Of a stretch of 64,000 nucleotides of DNA, positions 43,160 to 51,696 are shown in pieces (position 1 is the stretch's first letter; every line of letters begins with the position of its first letter). The position numbers and the translations under genes were made by a program. Source of the stretch: MGBC120314 sp051877855 (lineage in GTDB: Bacteria; Bacillota; Clostridia; Lachnospirales; Lachnospiraceae); the NCBI GenBank assembly GCA_051877855.1, contig JBJEJH010000037.1, positions 35,676 to 99,675 on the forward strand, in the 5' to 3' direction. The notes under the pieces are model-generated. The model made no database searches. It was not told where the DNA came from and saw only the letters and a list, made by a program, of their open reading frames with translations.

Positions 43160-44827
43160 ATGCTTACAAAACTTAAAAATCTATTTCTGCTATTTAAGGA
43201 AAACATATTTGAAAAGTATCCGGTTACAATGTGGTGTATTTGGATTGCATCAATCTTCTCGGCGATTATCGTGGATGAACCGATTGAATCGGATACGGTG
43301 ATGCTATTATTACAAAAGATGACGGTTTTTCTATGGTGTTTTGCAGCCGGGACATTTTTTTCGGAGGAAGTATTCTCCAGAAAGGAGAGTTGGAAGAAAA
43401 GGATCATCGGTTTTGTTGTGGCTGCAGTGGCAGCACTCAGTGTGGTTTATATTGGATTCTATAAGGGAGAAACACTATTTGGCATGGAAGCCGAAACGGT
43501 CCAGATGAATTTGGGAAAGTTCTTCATTTGTTTTTATGCATGGCTGTTCGTCCTTTGTGTATATCATATCTTTAGAAAAACGGGAGGCTCCTTTGAGAAG
43601 TATGTGATCAGTGTCTTTGGAAATGCAGTAAAGACCAGTGTGGTGTATGGTTTATTTGCATTGGGGCTTCTTTTTCTGGTGTTGATTGTGGAAGTATTAC
43701 TTTTTGACACAGGGTCATTTTTGACGAGGATTGAGATTGCACTGGCAGGAGGAATCTATGTTCCGGGGATGATTCTTGCGGTGTCAAGAGTACAGGAAAA
43801 GCCGGGACGTTTTTTCGGCATTGTCGTTAAGTTTGTATTAATGCCGTTGACGATGGCCGCCTTTGTTGTAATCTATTTGTACATAATCAAACTCATTGTT
43901 ACTTGGAATCTTCCTTCAAACGAAGTGTTTTCAATTCTTGCGGCACTGTTTTGCTGTGGTTTGCCAATTTGGACTATGGCCAGATATTTTGAAGATAGTA
44001 AATTTGGTATTATTGCAAAATTTCTGCCTTATGCATTTGCGCCATTCATTATTTTGCAGGCGATTTGTGTCGGTCTTCGTATCAATCAGTATGGTCTTAC
44101 GGAACAACGTTACATGGGGTGCTTCCTGATTGTGTTTGAGATTCTTTACCTTATTATTTACAGCATTTCCAATAGAAAGCATCTTCCGATGATTTCTATG
44201 GTGCTGGTGGGTCTGGTTACGATTTACCTGATTGTGCCGGTGCTTAACTGCGAGAGAATGGTGTATTTTTCTCAGAAGAGTCGCTTGGAAGGTTTTCTGG
44301 TACTTTCGCAGGAGGAAAGAAATCAATTATCGGATGACGAGAAGAAAATGGTCTGTGGAGCATACCGGGAACTTTCTTACAGCCGATTTGGGGAGAAATA
44401 CATTGACGGTATGAAGGAAAGTGACATTGACTGGATCAAGGAATGTGGGGATTACATCAATAATTACTATGTCAGTAAAAAACGCCGTATTTACGCATAT
44501 CAGTATTGGGAGCAATGGGATATTTCCGGTTATAATGTGATGTATAAGGTGTCCGGAGTACAGAGCGATGAAAATAGTGACGGAATAAAACTAACAAATT
44601 TTAAATTCAAATCAAACGGAGAAGTTGATTTTGCCTTGACAATGGATGTCTCTTCTTTTGTTGAAGCGGCAATCGCAGAGGGTGAGACGGATGTAAATGA
44701 CTGGCTTGCCATGCATTATGAGATTGCGGACGGCAATGGTGGAAAATTACTGATTGAGCGTGTTGGAATTGAAATTAAGAAAGATAAGCCGGTTGAGATT
44801 TCATTGTCGGGATATTATTTAAGGTAG
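43160..44827 (+). CDS. DUF4153-like polytopic membrane protein
   Basis: This 555-residue protein has about ten hydrophobic segments in its first ~380 residues. A soluble extracytoplasmic C-terminal domain of ~170 residues follows, beta-rich and ending SLSGYYLR. The membrane part (KYPVTMWCIWIASIFSAII and later GGIYVPGMILAVSR) fits the DUF4153 family of unknown function. The frame opens at 43145, but the ATG at 43160 follows GGGAGG with five bases of spacing and is preferred. It begins 39 bp after the helicase gene and could share its transcript, but no functional link is evident. Confidence 0.65.
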   Translation: MLTKLKNLFLLFKENIFEKYPVTMWCIWIASIFSAIIVDEPIESDTVMLLLQKMTVFLWCFAAGTFFSEEVFSRKESWKKRIIGFVVAAVAALSVVYIGFYKGETLFGMEAETVQMNLGKFFICFYAWLFVLCVYHIFRKTGGSFEKYVISVFGNAVKTSVVYGLFALGLLFLVLIVEVLLFDTGSFLTRIEIALAGGIYVPGMILAVSRVQEKPGRFFGIVVKFVLMPLTMAAFVVIYLYIIKLIVTWNLPSNEVFSILAALFCCGLPIWTMARYFEDSKFGIIAKFLPYAFAPFIILQAICVGLRINQYGLTEQRYMGCFLIVFEILYLIIYSISNRKHLPMISMVLVGLVTIYLIVPVLNCERMVYFSQKSRLEGFLVLSQEERNQLSDDEKKMVCGAYRELSYSRFGEKYIDGMKESDIDWIKECGDYINNYYVSKKRRIYAYQYWEQWDISGYNVMYKVSGVQSDENSDGIKLTNFKFKSNGEVDFALTMDVSSFVEAAIAEGETDVNDWLAMHYEIADGNGGKLLIERVGIEIKKDKPVEISLSGYYLR

Positions 44828-44931
44828 TTTGAGAAGGATAAATGAAAATATTAGTTGATGTCCGGCAAATAATTATGTATGATGGGAATATACATGAAAT
44901 ATTAAGATAAATGAATAAAGGAGACGAAGTT

Positions 44932-45624
44932 ATGTTTGGATCGGAATTGCAGGGCATGATTGGGCCTGATGAGAATATCCTGTGGCGTGGAAAACCGGAT
45001 AAGAAATGTTTTATTTTAGAGAGTATTTTTAACCCGATGTTGCCTATAGCAGTGATTTGGGCATTGTTTGACTCATCGTTTATCGGAACAATGTTTTTTA
45101 CAGGTGCGTGGGAAGGTATGGGAGGCATGGCCCTTTTCTTTGTAGGTTTTTTTGCAATCCATCTGATGCCGGTATGGATGTATCTTGGAGGCATTTTGAT
45201 GTCCTTTCGCAAATATCGTAATACGGAATATATTGTTACGGACAAAGGAATTTATGTTTCCGGCGGAGCATTTACTTATACCTGTGAGATGAAGCCATTT
45301 ACGGATCTGTCTCATATTAATATTCACCGTGGTATATTTGATCAGTGGATTGGTGTTGGTGATGTTGTATCACAGTGTAGTCATAGTAGTTCGGGGAATT
45401 CCTCAGGACATGGTGGTCATTCGCAGGGTATTACCATCTGTGATATTCGTGATTATCAGAAAGTTTTTCAGTTGATTAAGAATCTTCAGACGGATATATA
45501 TTCTGATACCATGTTTCCGAATGATATGCGTCCGGAGACGAATCACGGTTATCGGACACGATATACTCCCGGCGGAAAGGATCTGGATGATTATCCGGAT
45601 TTTAGCGGAAAGGGATTTAATTAA
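44932..45624 (+). CDS. bacterial-PH-domain-like membrane protein
   Basis: This is a 230-residue protein. An N-terminal stretch GPDENILWRGKPDKK is typical of YdbS/YdbT-like bPH proteins. Two hydrophobic segments (residues ~37-60 and 68-92) follow, then a PH-like strand region (NTEYIVTDKGIYVSGG and FTDLSHINIHRG). The tail is hydrophilic and rich in Gly, His and Asp, with SSGNSSGHGGHS. The ATG at 44932 follows AAAGGAG; an upstream in-frame ATG at 44911 is weaker. The role is unknown. Such proteins are membrane-associated and often sit near envelope-stress genes. Confidence 0.6.
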   Translation: MFGSELQGMIGPDENILWRGKPDKKCFILESIFNPMLPIAVIWALFDSSFIGTMFFTGAWEGMGGMALFFVGFFAIHLMPVWMYLGGILMSFRKYRNTEYIVTDKGIYVSGGAFTYTCEMKPFTDLSHINIHRGIFDQWIGVGDVVSQCSHSSSGNSSGHGGHSQGITICDIRDYQKVFQLIKNLQTDIYSDTMFPNDMRPETNHGYRTRYTPGGKDLDDYPDFSGKGFN

Positions 45625-45639
45625 TATTGATGATAAGAG

Positions 45640-45672
45640 AAGAGGCTATCACCGGGTGATAGCCTCTGTTCT
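45640..45672. terminator. hairpin terminator between convergent genes
   Basis: AGAGGCTATCAC (45641-45652) and GTGATAGCCTCT (45656-45667) pair perfectly around CGG, followed by a short T-rich GTTCT. It lies between the bPH-like gene and the minus-strand DUF3892 gene. Confidence 0.7.
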
Positions 45673-45702
45673 ATCTAATTCTCCTTCTGCCGGGCGGCAT
45701 TT

Positions 45703-46005
45703 TTACGAAAAGCGCTGGGTCGTTTTTACGGTAGGAAGGGAAGAAAGATTATTGTTTTCGGAATCGTCAGGAATGGATTTGAGGTATTCGGTATCTTTTC
45801 GGTGTGAGATTCCAACACCCTTGATTTCACCGGATTTTGCCAGTGATACGCCTTCCTCGCGACTGACAATACGATCGTCTGATAATTGATAGCCTGCAAT
45901 ACGCCCGTGCTCCTTTACAAGACCGGTAATTGACACGGCGTCGGATTTTGGTGTAGGAATGTCGTCCAAAGCCGCTTTGGGCAGATCGGATCGATTTTGA
46001 TTCAT
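45703..46005 (-). CDS. DUF3892 domain protein
   Basis: This is a 100-residue soluble protein. Its central region has the DUF3892 pattern: ITGLVKEHGRIAGYQLSDDRIVSREEGVSLAKSGEIKGVGI, that is, a strand, a GY-L element, an ordered I/V-S-(K/R)-EE-x-V segment and a final GV strand. It ends in a low-complexity Ser/Asn tail. The ATG follows AAGGAGG. Function of the family is unknown; it is monocistronic and divergent from the ABC importer operon. Confidence 0.65.
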   Translation of the reverse strand: MNQNRSDLPKAALDDIPTPKSDAVSITGLVKEHGRIAGYQLSDDRIVSREEGVSLAKSGEIKGVGISHRKDTEYLKSIPDDSENNNLSSLPTVKTTQRFS

Positions 46006-46082
46006 ATGATAGCCTCCTTAAAATTGTGGAATAATATTTTTAAGTAGTATGTGAAAGTTGTTGAAAATAATACCGGGTATTT

Positions 46083-46140
46083 CTGGAAAGATCCGTGACT
46101 CTTTCCAATTCTTGCCAATTTCGGCGTTTTAAACTATAAT
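46083..46140 (+). promoter_or_regulatory. promoter and possible operator of the ABC importer operon
   Basis: TTGCCA (46112-46117), a 17-bp spacer and TATAAT (46135-46140) lie ~58 bp before the ATPase start. Just upstream an inverted repeat TGGAAAG-N10-CTTTCCA (about 46084-46107) could bind a LacI- or other dimeric regulator, although no regulator gene is adjacent. The wider gap 46006-46197 holds nothing else recognised. Confidence 0.55.
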
Positions 46141-46197
46141 ACCTGTTATATTATGATAAAAAACAAGGAATGAAAATAGAGGAAGGGAAAATAGAAC

Positions 46198-47310
46198 ATG
46201 GAAGTTGTATTACAGAACTTGACGAAAAAATTTCCAAGCCGTGACAAGAAAAAAGGTCAGGATGTGATTGCAGTCAATAATTTCGATTTTGTGATACCGG
46301 ATGGTAAATTGATTGGCCTCTTGGGGCCGTCGGGATGTGGTAAGAGTACCACATTGAATCTGATTAGTGGTTTGTTAAAACCTACCAGCGGTAAAATTTT
46401 CTTTGGGGATGATGAAGTGACGAATCTTCCGCCGGAGAACCGTGGTATCGGTCTGGTATTTCAGAATTATGCATTATACCCACATCTGACAGTGCGTCAG
46501 AATATCATGTTCCCTTTGGAAAACCTTAAGGGAAAGGACAAGCTGACCAAGGAAGTAATGCGGGAGAAGGCATTGGAGGCTGCGAAGTTAGTGCAAATCG
46601 ACGGTCTGATGGATCGTAAACCGGGAGAACTATCCGGTGGTCAGCAACAGCGCGTGGCCATCGCAAGAGCTTTGGTTAAGAAGCCAAGAGTATTACTATT
46701 GGATGAGCCGCTTTCGAATCTGGATGCCAGGCTTCGCCTGCAGACCCGGGAGGAAATTCGAAGAATTCAGAAGGAAACAGGGATTACAACGATCTTTGTA
46801 ACGCATGATCAGGAAGAGGCAATGAGTATCTCGGATATGATTGTTGTCATGAAGGAAGGCGTGGTCCATCAGATTGGAAAGCCGCAGGATGTCTACGATA
46901 ATCCTAAAAATTTATTTGTTGCCAAATTCCTTGGTACGCCGGCAATTAATGTTCTGGAAGGCCGGGTGAAAAATGGAAAGTTATATATTGGTGAGGAAGC
47001 AGTGCTTGATGTTCGTGGTAAAGAACAGCCGATTGCTGACCGGGAGGTCTATGTGGGAATTCGCCCGGAAGGATTTGTCGTGAAGGAAGACGGGTCGTTG
47101 ACTTGTGAGCTGGTTGGCGTGGAGGTAATGGGACGTGATAGCAGTGTGATTTCGAAAAATGCTGCCAGCGAGAGCCCTACCATTCGTTCGATTATTGATT
47201 CGGATAATAAGGTTGATACGGATAAGGGGACGGTGCGATTTGCATTAAAGCCTCATAAGGTATTTATCTTTGACAAGGAAACCGGCGAAAAAATTGATTT
47301 TGAGGCATAG
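46198..47310 (+). CDS. sugar ABC importer ATP-binding subunit (UgpC/MsmX type)
   Basis: This is a 370-residue ATPase of the carbohydrate-uptake type-1 group: Walker A GPSGCGKST, signature LSGGQQQR, Walker B VLLLDEPLSNLD and a C-terminal TOBE/OB regulatory region (residues ~240-370). Around residues 318-340 the TOBE part carries a Ser/Asp-rich insertion (SKNAASESPTIRSIIDSDNK) not usual in MalK or UgpC. It heads a four-gene operon with two permeases and a binding protein. Many Firmicutes use one such ATPase for several importers; here it is encoded with its own set. Confidence 0.9.
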   Translation: MEVVLQNLTKKFPSRDKKKGQDVIAVNNFDFVIPDGKLIGLLGPSGCGKSTTLNLISGLLKPTSGKIFFGDDEVTNLPPENRGIGLVFQNYALYPHLTVRQNIMFPLENLKGKDKLTKEVMREKALEAAKLVQIDGLMDRKPGELSGGQQQRVAIARALVKKPRVLLLDEPLSNLDARLRLQTREEIRRIQKETGITTIFVTHDQEEAMSISDMIVVMKEGVVHQIGKPQDVYDNPKNLFVAKFLGTPAINVLEGRVKNGKLYIGEEAVLDVRGKEQPIADREVYVGIRPEGFVVKEDGSLTCELVGVEVMGRDSSVISKNAASESPTIRSIIDSDNKVDTDKGTVRFALKPHKVFIFDKETGEKIDFEA

Positions 47311-47313
47311 CGT

Positions 47314-48216
47314 ATGAAAGAAAAATTCGATTTTAGTAAGTATAAGGGCTGGCTGTATCTCCTGCCGGCAATGATTTTTCTGGGTGCATTCATGGTATAT
47401 CCATTGATTGATGTTTTTATCTATTCCTTTGAAGAGGGATATAATTTTGCATCTCAGACATATTTTGGTATCGGTACCTATAATTATTCCTACGTTCTGC
47501 ATGATCCATATTTTCTGCAGGCAGTGAAAAACACATTTATTCTGGTAATTATTACGGTTCCGTTATCCACCGGAATTGCGATATTAATTTCGGTTTTGTT
47601 GAATTCAATCAAGCCACTGCGGGATCTTTTTCAGACGATTTATTTTCTTCCCTATGTGACCAATACCCTGGCGGTAGGATTGGTATTCATGATCCTTTTT
47701 AAGAAGACACCTTATTCTGACGGATTTATGAATCTGGTGATTCATTGGTTTGGCGGAAGTTCCATTGATTTTATTGACGGTCCGTATTGGGCCAAAATGT
47801 TTGTCCTGTGTTTTTACACGATCTGGGTGGTCATGCCCTTTAAGATTCTGATATTGACCAGTGCACTGGCATCGGTAAAACAGGATTATTACAATGCGGC
47901 GAAGGTGGATGGAACATCGAAGTTCAGAACCTTTACAAAAATTACGTTGCCGATGATCTCGCCGATGATTTTCTATCTTATCATAACGGGATTTATCGGT
48001 GCATTTAAGTCTTACAGTGATGCGGTGGCGTTGTTCGGAGTAAACTTAAATGCGGCGGGGATGAATACGATTGTGGGTTATGTCTACGATATGCTTTATG
48101 GCAATAGTGGCGGTTATCCGTCCTATGCCTCTGCAGCGGCAATCATATTATTTGCAATTGTACTTACAATTACCTGTATTAACTTATTGATCAGCAAGAA
48201 AAATGTTCATTATTAA
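47314..48216 (+). CDS. sugar ABC importer permease, MalF/UgpA type
   Basis: This is a 300-residue permease with six hydrophobic segments starting at LYLLPAMIFLGAFMVYPLI. The EAA-loop motif for contact with the ATPase is YYNAAKVDGTSKFRTFTKITLP. This is the first permease of a MalFG-like pair, 3 bp after the ATPase gene. The closest functional groups are glycerol-3-phosphate (UgpA) or oligosaccharide transporters; the sequence alone does not settle the substrate. Confidence 0.9.
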   Translation: MKEKFDFSKYKGWLYLLPAMIFLGAFMVYPLIDVFIYSFEEGYNFASQTYFGIGTYNYSYVLHDPYFLQAVKNTFILVIITVPLSTGIAILISVLLNSIKPLRDLFQTIYFLPYVTNTLAVGLVFMILFKKTPYSDGFMNLVIHWFGGSSIDFIDGPYWAKMFVLCFYTIWVVMPFKILILTSALASVKQDYYNAAKVDGTSKFRTFTKITLPMISPMIFYLIITGFIGAFKSYSDAVALFGVNLNAAGMNTIVGYVYDMLYGNSGGYPSYASAAAIILFAIVLTITCINLLISKKNVHY

Positions 48217-48229
48217 GAGGATAAAACCT

Positions 48230-49105
48230 ATGGAAAATGATTTTGATTACAGTAAAATAGAAAAGGCTGCTAAGAGAAAAAAGACGGTTAGTGATATAGT
48301 TACCTATGTGTTTTTGACTTTTTGGGCAGTGATTGTATTGTTTCCGTTTTATTGGATGATCTTGACATCTGTTAAGAGTTATGGTGCGTATAATTCAGAG
48401 TTTGTTCCCAAACTCTACACCTTATCTCCTACGGTGCAAAATTATGTGGAGGCGTTTACGGCGGTACCATTGGGAAGATATTTTCTCAATACCGTAATTT
48501 TTACGGTAATAACAACGGCAATCATGCTTGTGGTAATAACCTTTGCGGCCTTTGCATTTGCAAGACTGGAATTTCGCGGAAAGAATATGATGTTCCTGAT
48601 ATTCCTTTCTTTAATGATGATTCCAAATGAGCTTGTAGTCATCACCAATTTTGTTACCATCACCAATATGAATCTGCGTAATACCTTTGAGGGATTGATT
48701 CTGCCATCCATCACGTCGGTATTCTACATTTATCTTTTGAAAGAGAATTTTGAGCAGATTCCGGACAGCTTATATTATGCGGCAAAGGTAGATGGAACTT
48801 CCGATCTTAAGTACCTGTTTAAGGTCATGATTCCGATTTCAAAACCAACTTTAGTTACGGTTACAATCCTAAAGGTCATTGAATGCTGGAATTCTTATGT
48901 ATGGCCTCGATTAATCACGGACGATCCGGCTTTTTATCTGGTATCCAATGGTATTCAGGAAATTCGTGAAAATGGATTCGGACGTGAGAATATTCCGGCA
49001 ATGATGGCGGCGGTTGTGGTTATCTCGCTGCCGCTGATTGCGTTGTTCCTGGTATTTCGAAAGAAAATCATGGAAGGTGTTTCGAGAGGGGGTACCAAGG
49101 GATGA
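48230..49105 (+). CDS. sugar ABC importer permease, MalG/UgpE type
   Basis: This 291-residue permease has six membrane segments and the EAA motif YYAAKVDGTSDLKYLFKVMIP. An in-frame ATG at 48203 overlaps the upstream permease, but the ATG at 48230 follows AAGAGGA. Its stop overlaps the start of the binding-protein gene (ATGA), so the operon is tightly coupled. It pairs with the upstream permease to form the membrane channel. Confidence 0.9.
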   Translation: MENDFDYSKIEKAAKRKKTVSDIVTYVFLTFWAVIVLFPFYWMILTSVKSYGAYNSEFVPKLYTLSPTVQNYVEAFTAVPLGRYFLNTVIFTVITTAIMLVVITFAAFAFARLEFRGKNMMFLIFLSLMMIPNELVVITNFVTITNMNLRNTFEGLILPSITSVFYIYLLKENFEQIPDSLYYAAKVDGTSDLKYLFKVMIPISKPTLVTVTILKVIECWNSYVWPRLITDDPAFYLVSNGIQEIRENGFGRENIPAMMAAVVVISLPLIALFLVFRKKIMEGVSRGGTKG

Positions 49106-50709
49106 TGTGTATGAAAGGTCTTAAAGCAGGCGCGTTGATTGCACTGTTTGGTCTGTTGTTGACAGGGTGTCATGGTGCAAAGGAATCCAAGAACTTTGAA
49201 ATCCCGGAGGAGTTTGACACCACCGGGCAATATGAGATTACCTTTTGGTCGAAGAATGATACGAACAAGAATCAAACCTTGATTTATGAAAAAGCAATTC
49301 GTGATTTTGAAGCTCTTTACCCAAACATCAAGGTTAATATTCGCCTTTATACCGACTACGGAAAAATCTACAACGATGTTATTACGAATATTTCAACGAA
49401 TACAACACCAAATGTTTGTATTTCTTATCCGGATCATATTGCAACCTATCTGACAGGAAATGATCAGGTGGTTGCGCTGGATGACCTTATGGCGGATAAA
49501 AAGTATGGACTGGGTGGAAGTGAAGTGAAATTCGATGCCCCGACCAAAGCGGAAATTATTCCGCAATTCCTGGAGGAGTGTTCCTTTGGGGGGCATTATT
49601 ATGCAGTACCCTACATGAGATCTACGGAGGCTTGTTACATCAATAAGACCTATGTAGAGAAGCTTGGGTTTACAATACCGGAAAAGCTTACATGGGATTT
49701 CGTGTGGGAAGTATCCGATGCGGCCATGGCCAAGGATGCGGATGGGAACTTCAAGGTCAATGGACAGAAAGTTCTGATTCCCTTTATCTATAAATCAACA
49801 GACAATATGATGATACAGATGTTGAAACAAAAGGGCGCAGGGTATTCCAATGCAAATGGTGAGATTCTTCTTTTTAACGATACAACAAAGAGCCTGTTAT
49901 ACGACATTGCAGAACATGTAAAGAAGGGTTCGTTTTGTACATTTAAGATCTGTGGATATCCGGCGAATTTCTTAAATGCAGGACAGTGTATATTCGCAAT
50001 CGATTCCACGGCAGGATCCACATGGATGGGGACACATGCACCGCTTCTGGATATTAGTCCGGACAAGCTGGTTGAATTTGAGACAGTGGTTATGCCGATT
50101 CCTCAGTTTGATGTGGACAATCCTAAGATGATTTCTCAGGGACCATCCATCTGTATCTTTAATAAAGAGGATTCGCAGGAAGTTCTTGCATCCTGGCTGT
50201 TTGTGCAGTATTTGCTTACCAACGAAGTACAGTTATCGTATTCAGAGACCGAAGGATATGTGCCGGTAACAATAAAGGCCCAGGAGGCACCGGAGTATCA
50301 GGATTACCTGGCACAGTGCGGTAAGGATAATAATGAACATTATGACGTGAAGATTAATGCCGTTAAAATGTTACTGGATAATGTAGATAACACCTTTGTT
50401 ACACCGGTATTTAACGGATCGGCGTCACTTCGTGATGCGGCGGGACAACTGATTGAGAATACGACCAAATCCATTCGAAGAAAGCAGACGGTGGATGAGG
50501 CCTATATGGATACGCTCTATAGTGATATTACAGCGTTATATCGTCTGGATCAGATTGGCGGTCTTGATGGTTTGAGTGATGGAAAGGCAGATCTTGGTGA
50601 ATTGCCGGGGACTGCGGTGGCATTGCTTGCATCACTGGCAGGAGCATGGATATTAATCCTTTTGTATGTGGGCATTCAATTTGTGAAAAAGAGGAAATTT
50701 AACTATTGA
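49102..50709 (+). CDS. extracellular solute-binding lipoprotein with C-terminal membrane helix
   Basis: This is a 535-residue binding protein of the importer. A signal peptide with lipobox LLTGC (Cys ~23) would lipid-anchor the N-terminus. The family-1 binding fold follows (EITFWSKND, then NVCISYPDHIATYL and GHYYAVPYMRSTEACYIN). Unusually, the C-terminus has a strong membrane helix (residues ~507-528, VALLASLAGAWILILLYVGI) with a basic KKRK tail, so both ends may be anchored. It is ~100 residues longer than standard MalE/UgpB. ATGs at 49102 and 49111 are both possible starts. It is the last gene of the operon. Confidence 0.88.
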   Translation: MMCMKGLKAGALIALFGLLLTGCHGAKESKNFEIPEEFDTTGQYEITFWSKNDTNKNQTLIYEKAIRDFEALYPNIKVNIRLYTDYGKIYNDVITNISTNTTPNVCISYPDHIATYLTGNDQVVALDDLMADKKYGLGGSEVKFDAPTKAEIIPQFLEECSFGGHYYAVPYMRSTEACYINKTYVEKLGFTIPEKLTWDFVWEVSDAAMAKDADGNFKVNGQKVLIPFIYKSTDNMMIQMLKQKGAGYSNANGEILLFNDTTKSLLYDIAEHVKKGSFCTFKICGYPANFLNAGQCIFAIDSTAGSTWMGTHAPLLDISPDKLVEFETVVMPIPQFDVDNPKMISQGPSICIFNKEDSQEVLASWLFVQYLLTNEVQLSYSETEGYVPVTIKAQEAPEYQDYLAQCGKDNNEHYDVKINAVKMLLDNVDNTFVTPVFNGSASLRDAAGQLIENTTKSIRRKQTVDEAYMDTLYSDITALYRLDQIGGLDGLSDGKADLGELPGTAVALLASLAGAWILILLYVGIQFVKKRKFNY

Positions 50710-50769
50710 TTTCTGTGGGAAATATTGTATAATTATTTTTCGAAACATAGTTTTGTGTAGTTTCGAAAC
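50706..50769 (+). promoter_or_regulatory. promoter of the lipoprotein gene with twin TTTCGAAAC sites
   Basis: TTGATT (50706-50711), a 16-bp spacer and TATAAT (50728-50733) form the promoter. Just downstream, TTTCGAAAC occurs twice, at 50738-50746 and 50761-50769. Each copy contains the palindrome TTTCGAAA, and their starts are 23 bp apart. Both lie around or just after the transcription start, where a repressor would act. The regulator is not known. Confidence 0.55.
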
Positions 50770-50799
50770 TACCGAATAATTTTAGAGGAGAAAAGAAAA

Positions 50800-51615
50800 A
50801 TGAAAAAGTTTACAGTAGTAGCTATGGCTATGACACTTGCATTTGCTTGTGCAGCTTGCGGAAACAAGAACACAGCAGAGAATGCAACAACAGCAGCAAC
50901 AGAAGAGACAACTTCAGTAGTTGTGGAAGAAACAACATCCGTTGTTGAAGAGACAACAGCAGATGCCAAGGTTAGCGTTATGACATACGAAGAGTATGCA
51001 GCAGCCGAAGTTGATGCACCTGTAGTAGTTGAGACTTATGTTCAGGCTAAGCAGTCCTGGTGGGAAGATAAGGCAACTGTTTATACACAGGATGAGAATG
51101 GTGCATATTTCATCTACAACATGGCATGTTCAAAGGAAGATTATGAGAAGTTAGTTCCTGGTACTAAGATTCAGGTTCAGGGTTTCAAGGCAAACTTCGA
51201 GGGTGAAGTAGAGATCGCTGATGCTACATTTACAATCATTGATGGTAATTATGTTGCAGAAGCTACAGATGTTACTGCTTTACTTGGTAAGGATGAGTTA
51301 ATCAACGAGCAGAATAAGTTCGTATCTTTCAAGGGTATGACTGTAGAAGCAAGCAAGGATGCTAACGGTAAGGAAGTTGCATACCTTTACAAGTGGGATG
51401 GTTCAGGTCAGGAAGGCGATGACCTTTATTTTAATGTATCTGTAGATGGTAACACATATACATTTACCGTTGAGTCTTACCTTTGCGATAAGGATTCTGA
51501 TGTATACAAGGCAGTTAAGGAATTAAAGGTTGGCGATAAGGTTGACATGGAAGGTTTCTTATACTGGTATCAGGGTGTTAACCCACACATCACTTCTGTA
51601 ACAGCAGCAAAGTAA
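50800..51615 (+). CDS. secreted lipoprotein with Thr/Glu-rich linker and OB-like domains
   Basis: This is a 271-residue lipoprotein with signal MKKFTVVAMAMTLAFACAAC; the Cys at ~20 is the lipid attachment site. A low-complexity linker rich in Thr, Glu and Val (TTAATEETTSVVVEETTSVV) follows. Two beta-rich halves (KVSVMTYEEYAAAEVDAPVVVETYVQAK and later FVSFKGMTVEAS) resemble OB-fold-like domains. Codon use is restricted, suggesting high expression. The gene stands alone between a promoter with twin sites and a strong terminator. Function unknown. Confidence 0.7.
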   Translation: MKKFTVVAMAMTLAFACAACGNKNTAENATTAATEETTSVVVEETTSVVEETTADAKVSVMTYEEYAAAEVDAPVVVETYVQAKQSWWEDKATVYTQDENGAYFIYNMACSKEDYEKLVPGTKIQVQGFKANFEGEVEIADATFTIIDGNYVAEATDVTALLGKDELINEQNKFVSFKGMTVEASKDANGKEVAYLYKWDGSGQEGDDLYFNVSVDGNTYTFTVESYLCDKDSDVYKAVKELKVGDKVDMEGFLYWYQGVNPHITSVTAAK

Positions 51616-51639
51616 TTAAAAACAAATTGAATCATAAAG

Positions 51640-51678
51640 AAAACCCTGCACATCCGGTGGGATGTGCAGGGTTTTTAA
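51640..51678. terminator. strong intrinsic terminator
   Basis: AAACCCTGCACATCC (51641-51655) and GGATGTGCAGGGTTT pair perfectly over 15 bp around a GGTG loop, followed by TTTTAAATTT. It is A-rich upstream, so it can also end the convergent DUF2971 transcript. Confidence 0.85.
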
Positions 51679-51696
51679 ATTTGAGAAGAAAGTTGT

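Noticed and set aside
50769..50969. Short minus-strand ORF over the lipoprotein linker
   Set aside because: Low-complexity antisense of the Thr/Glu-rich linker.
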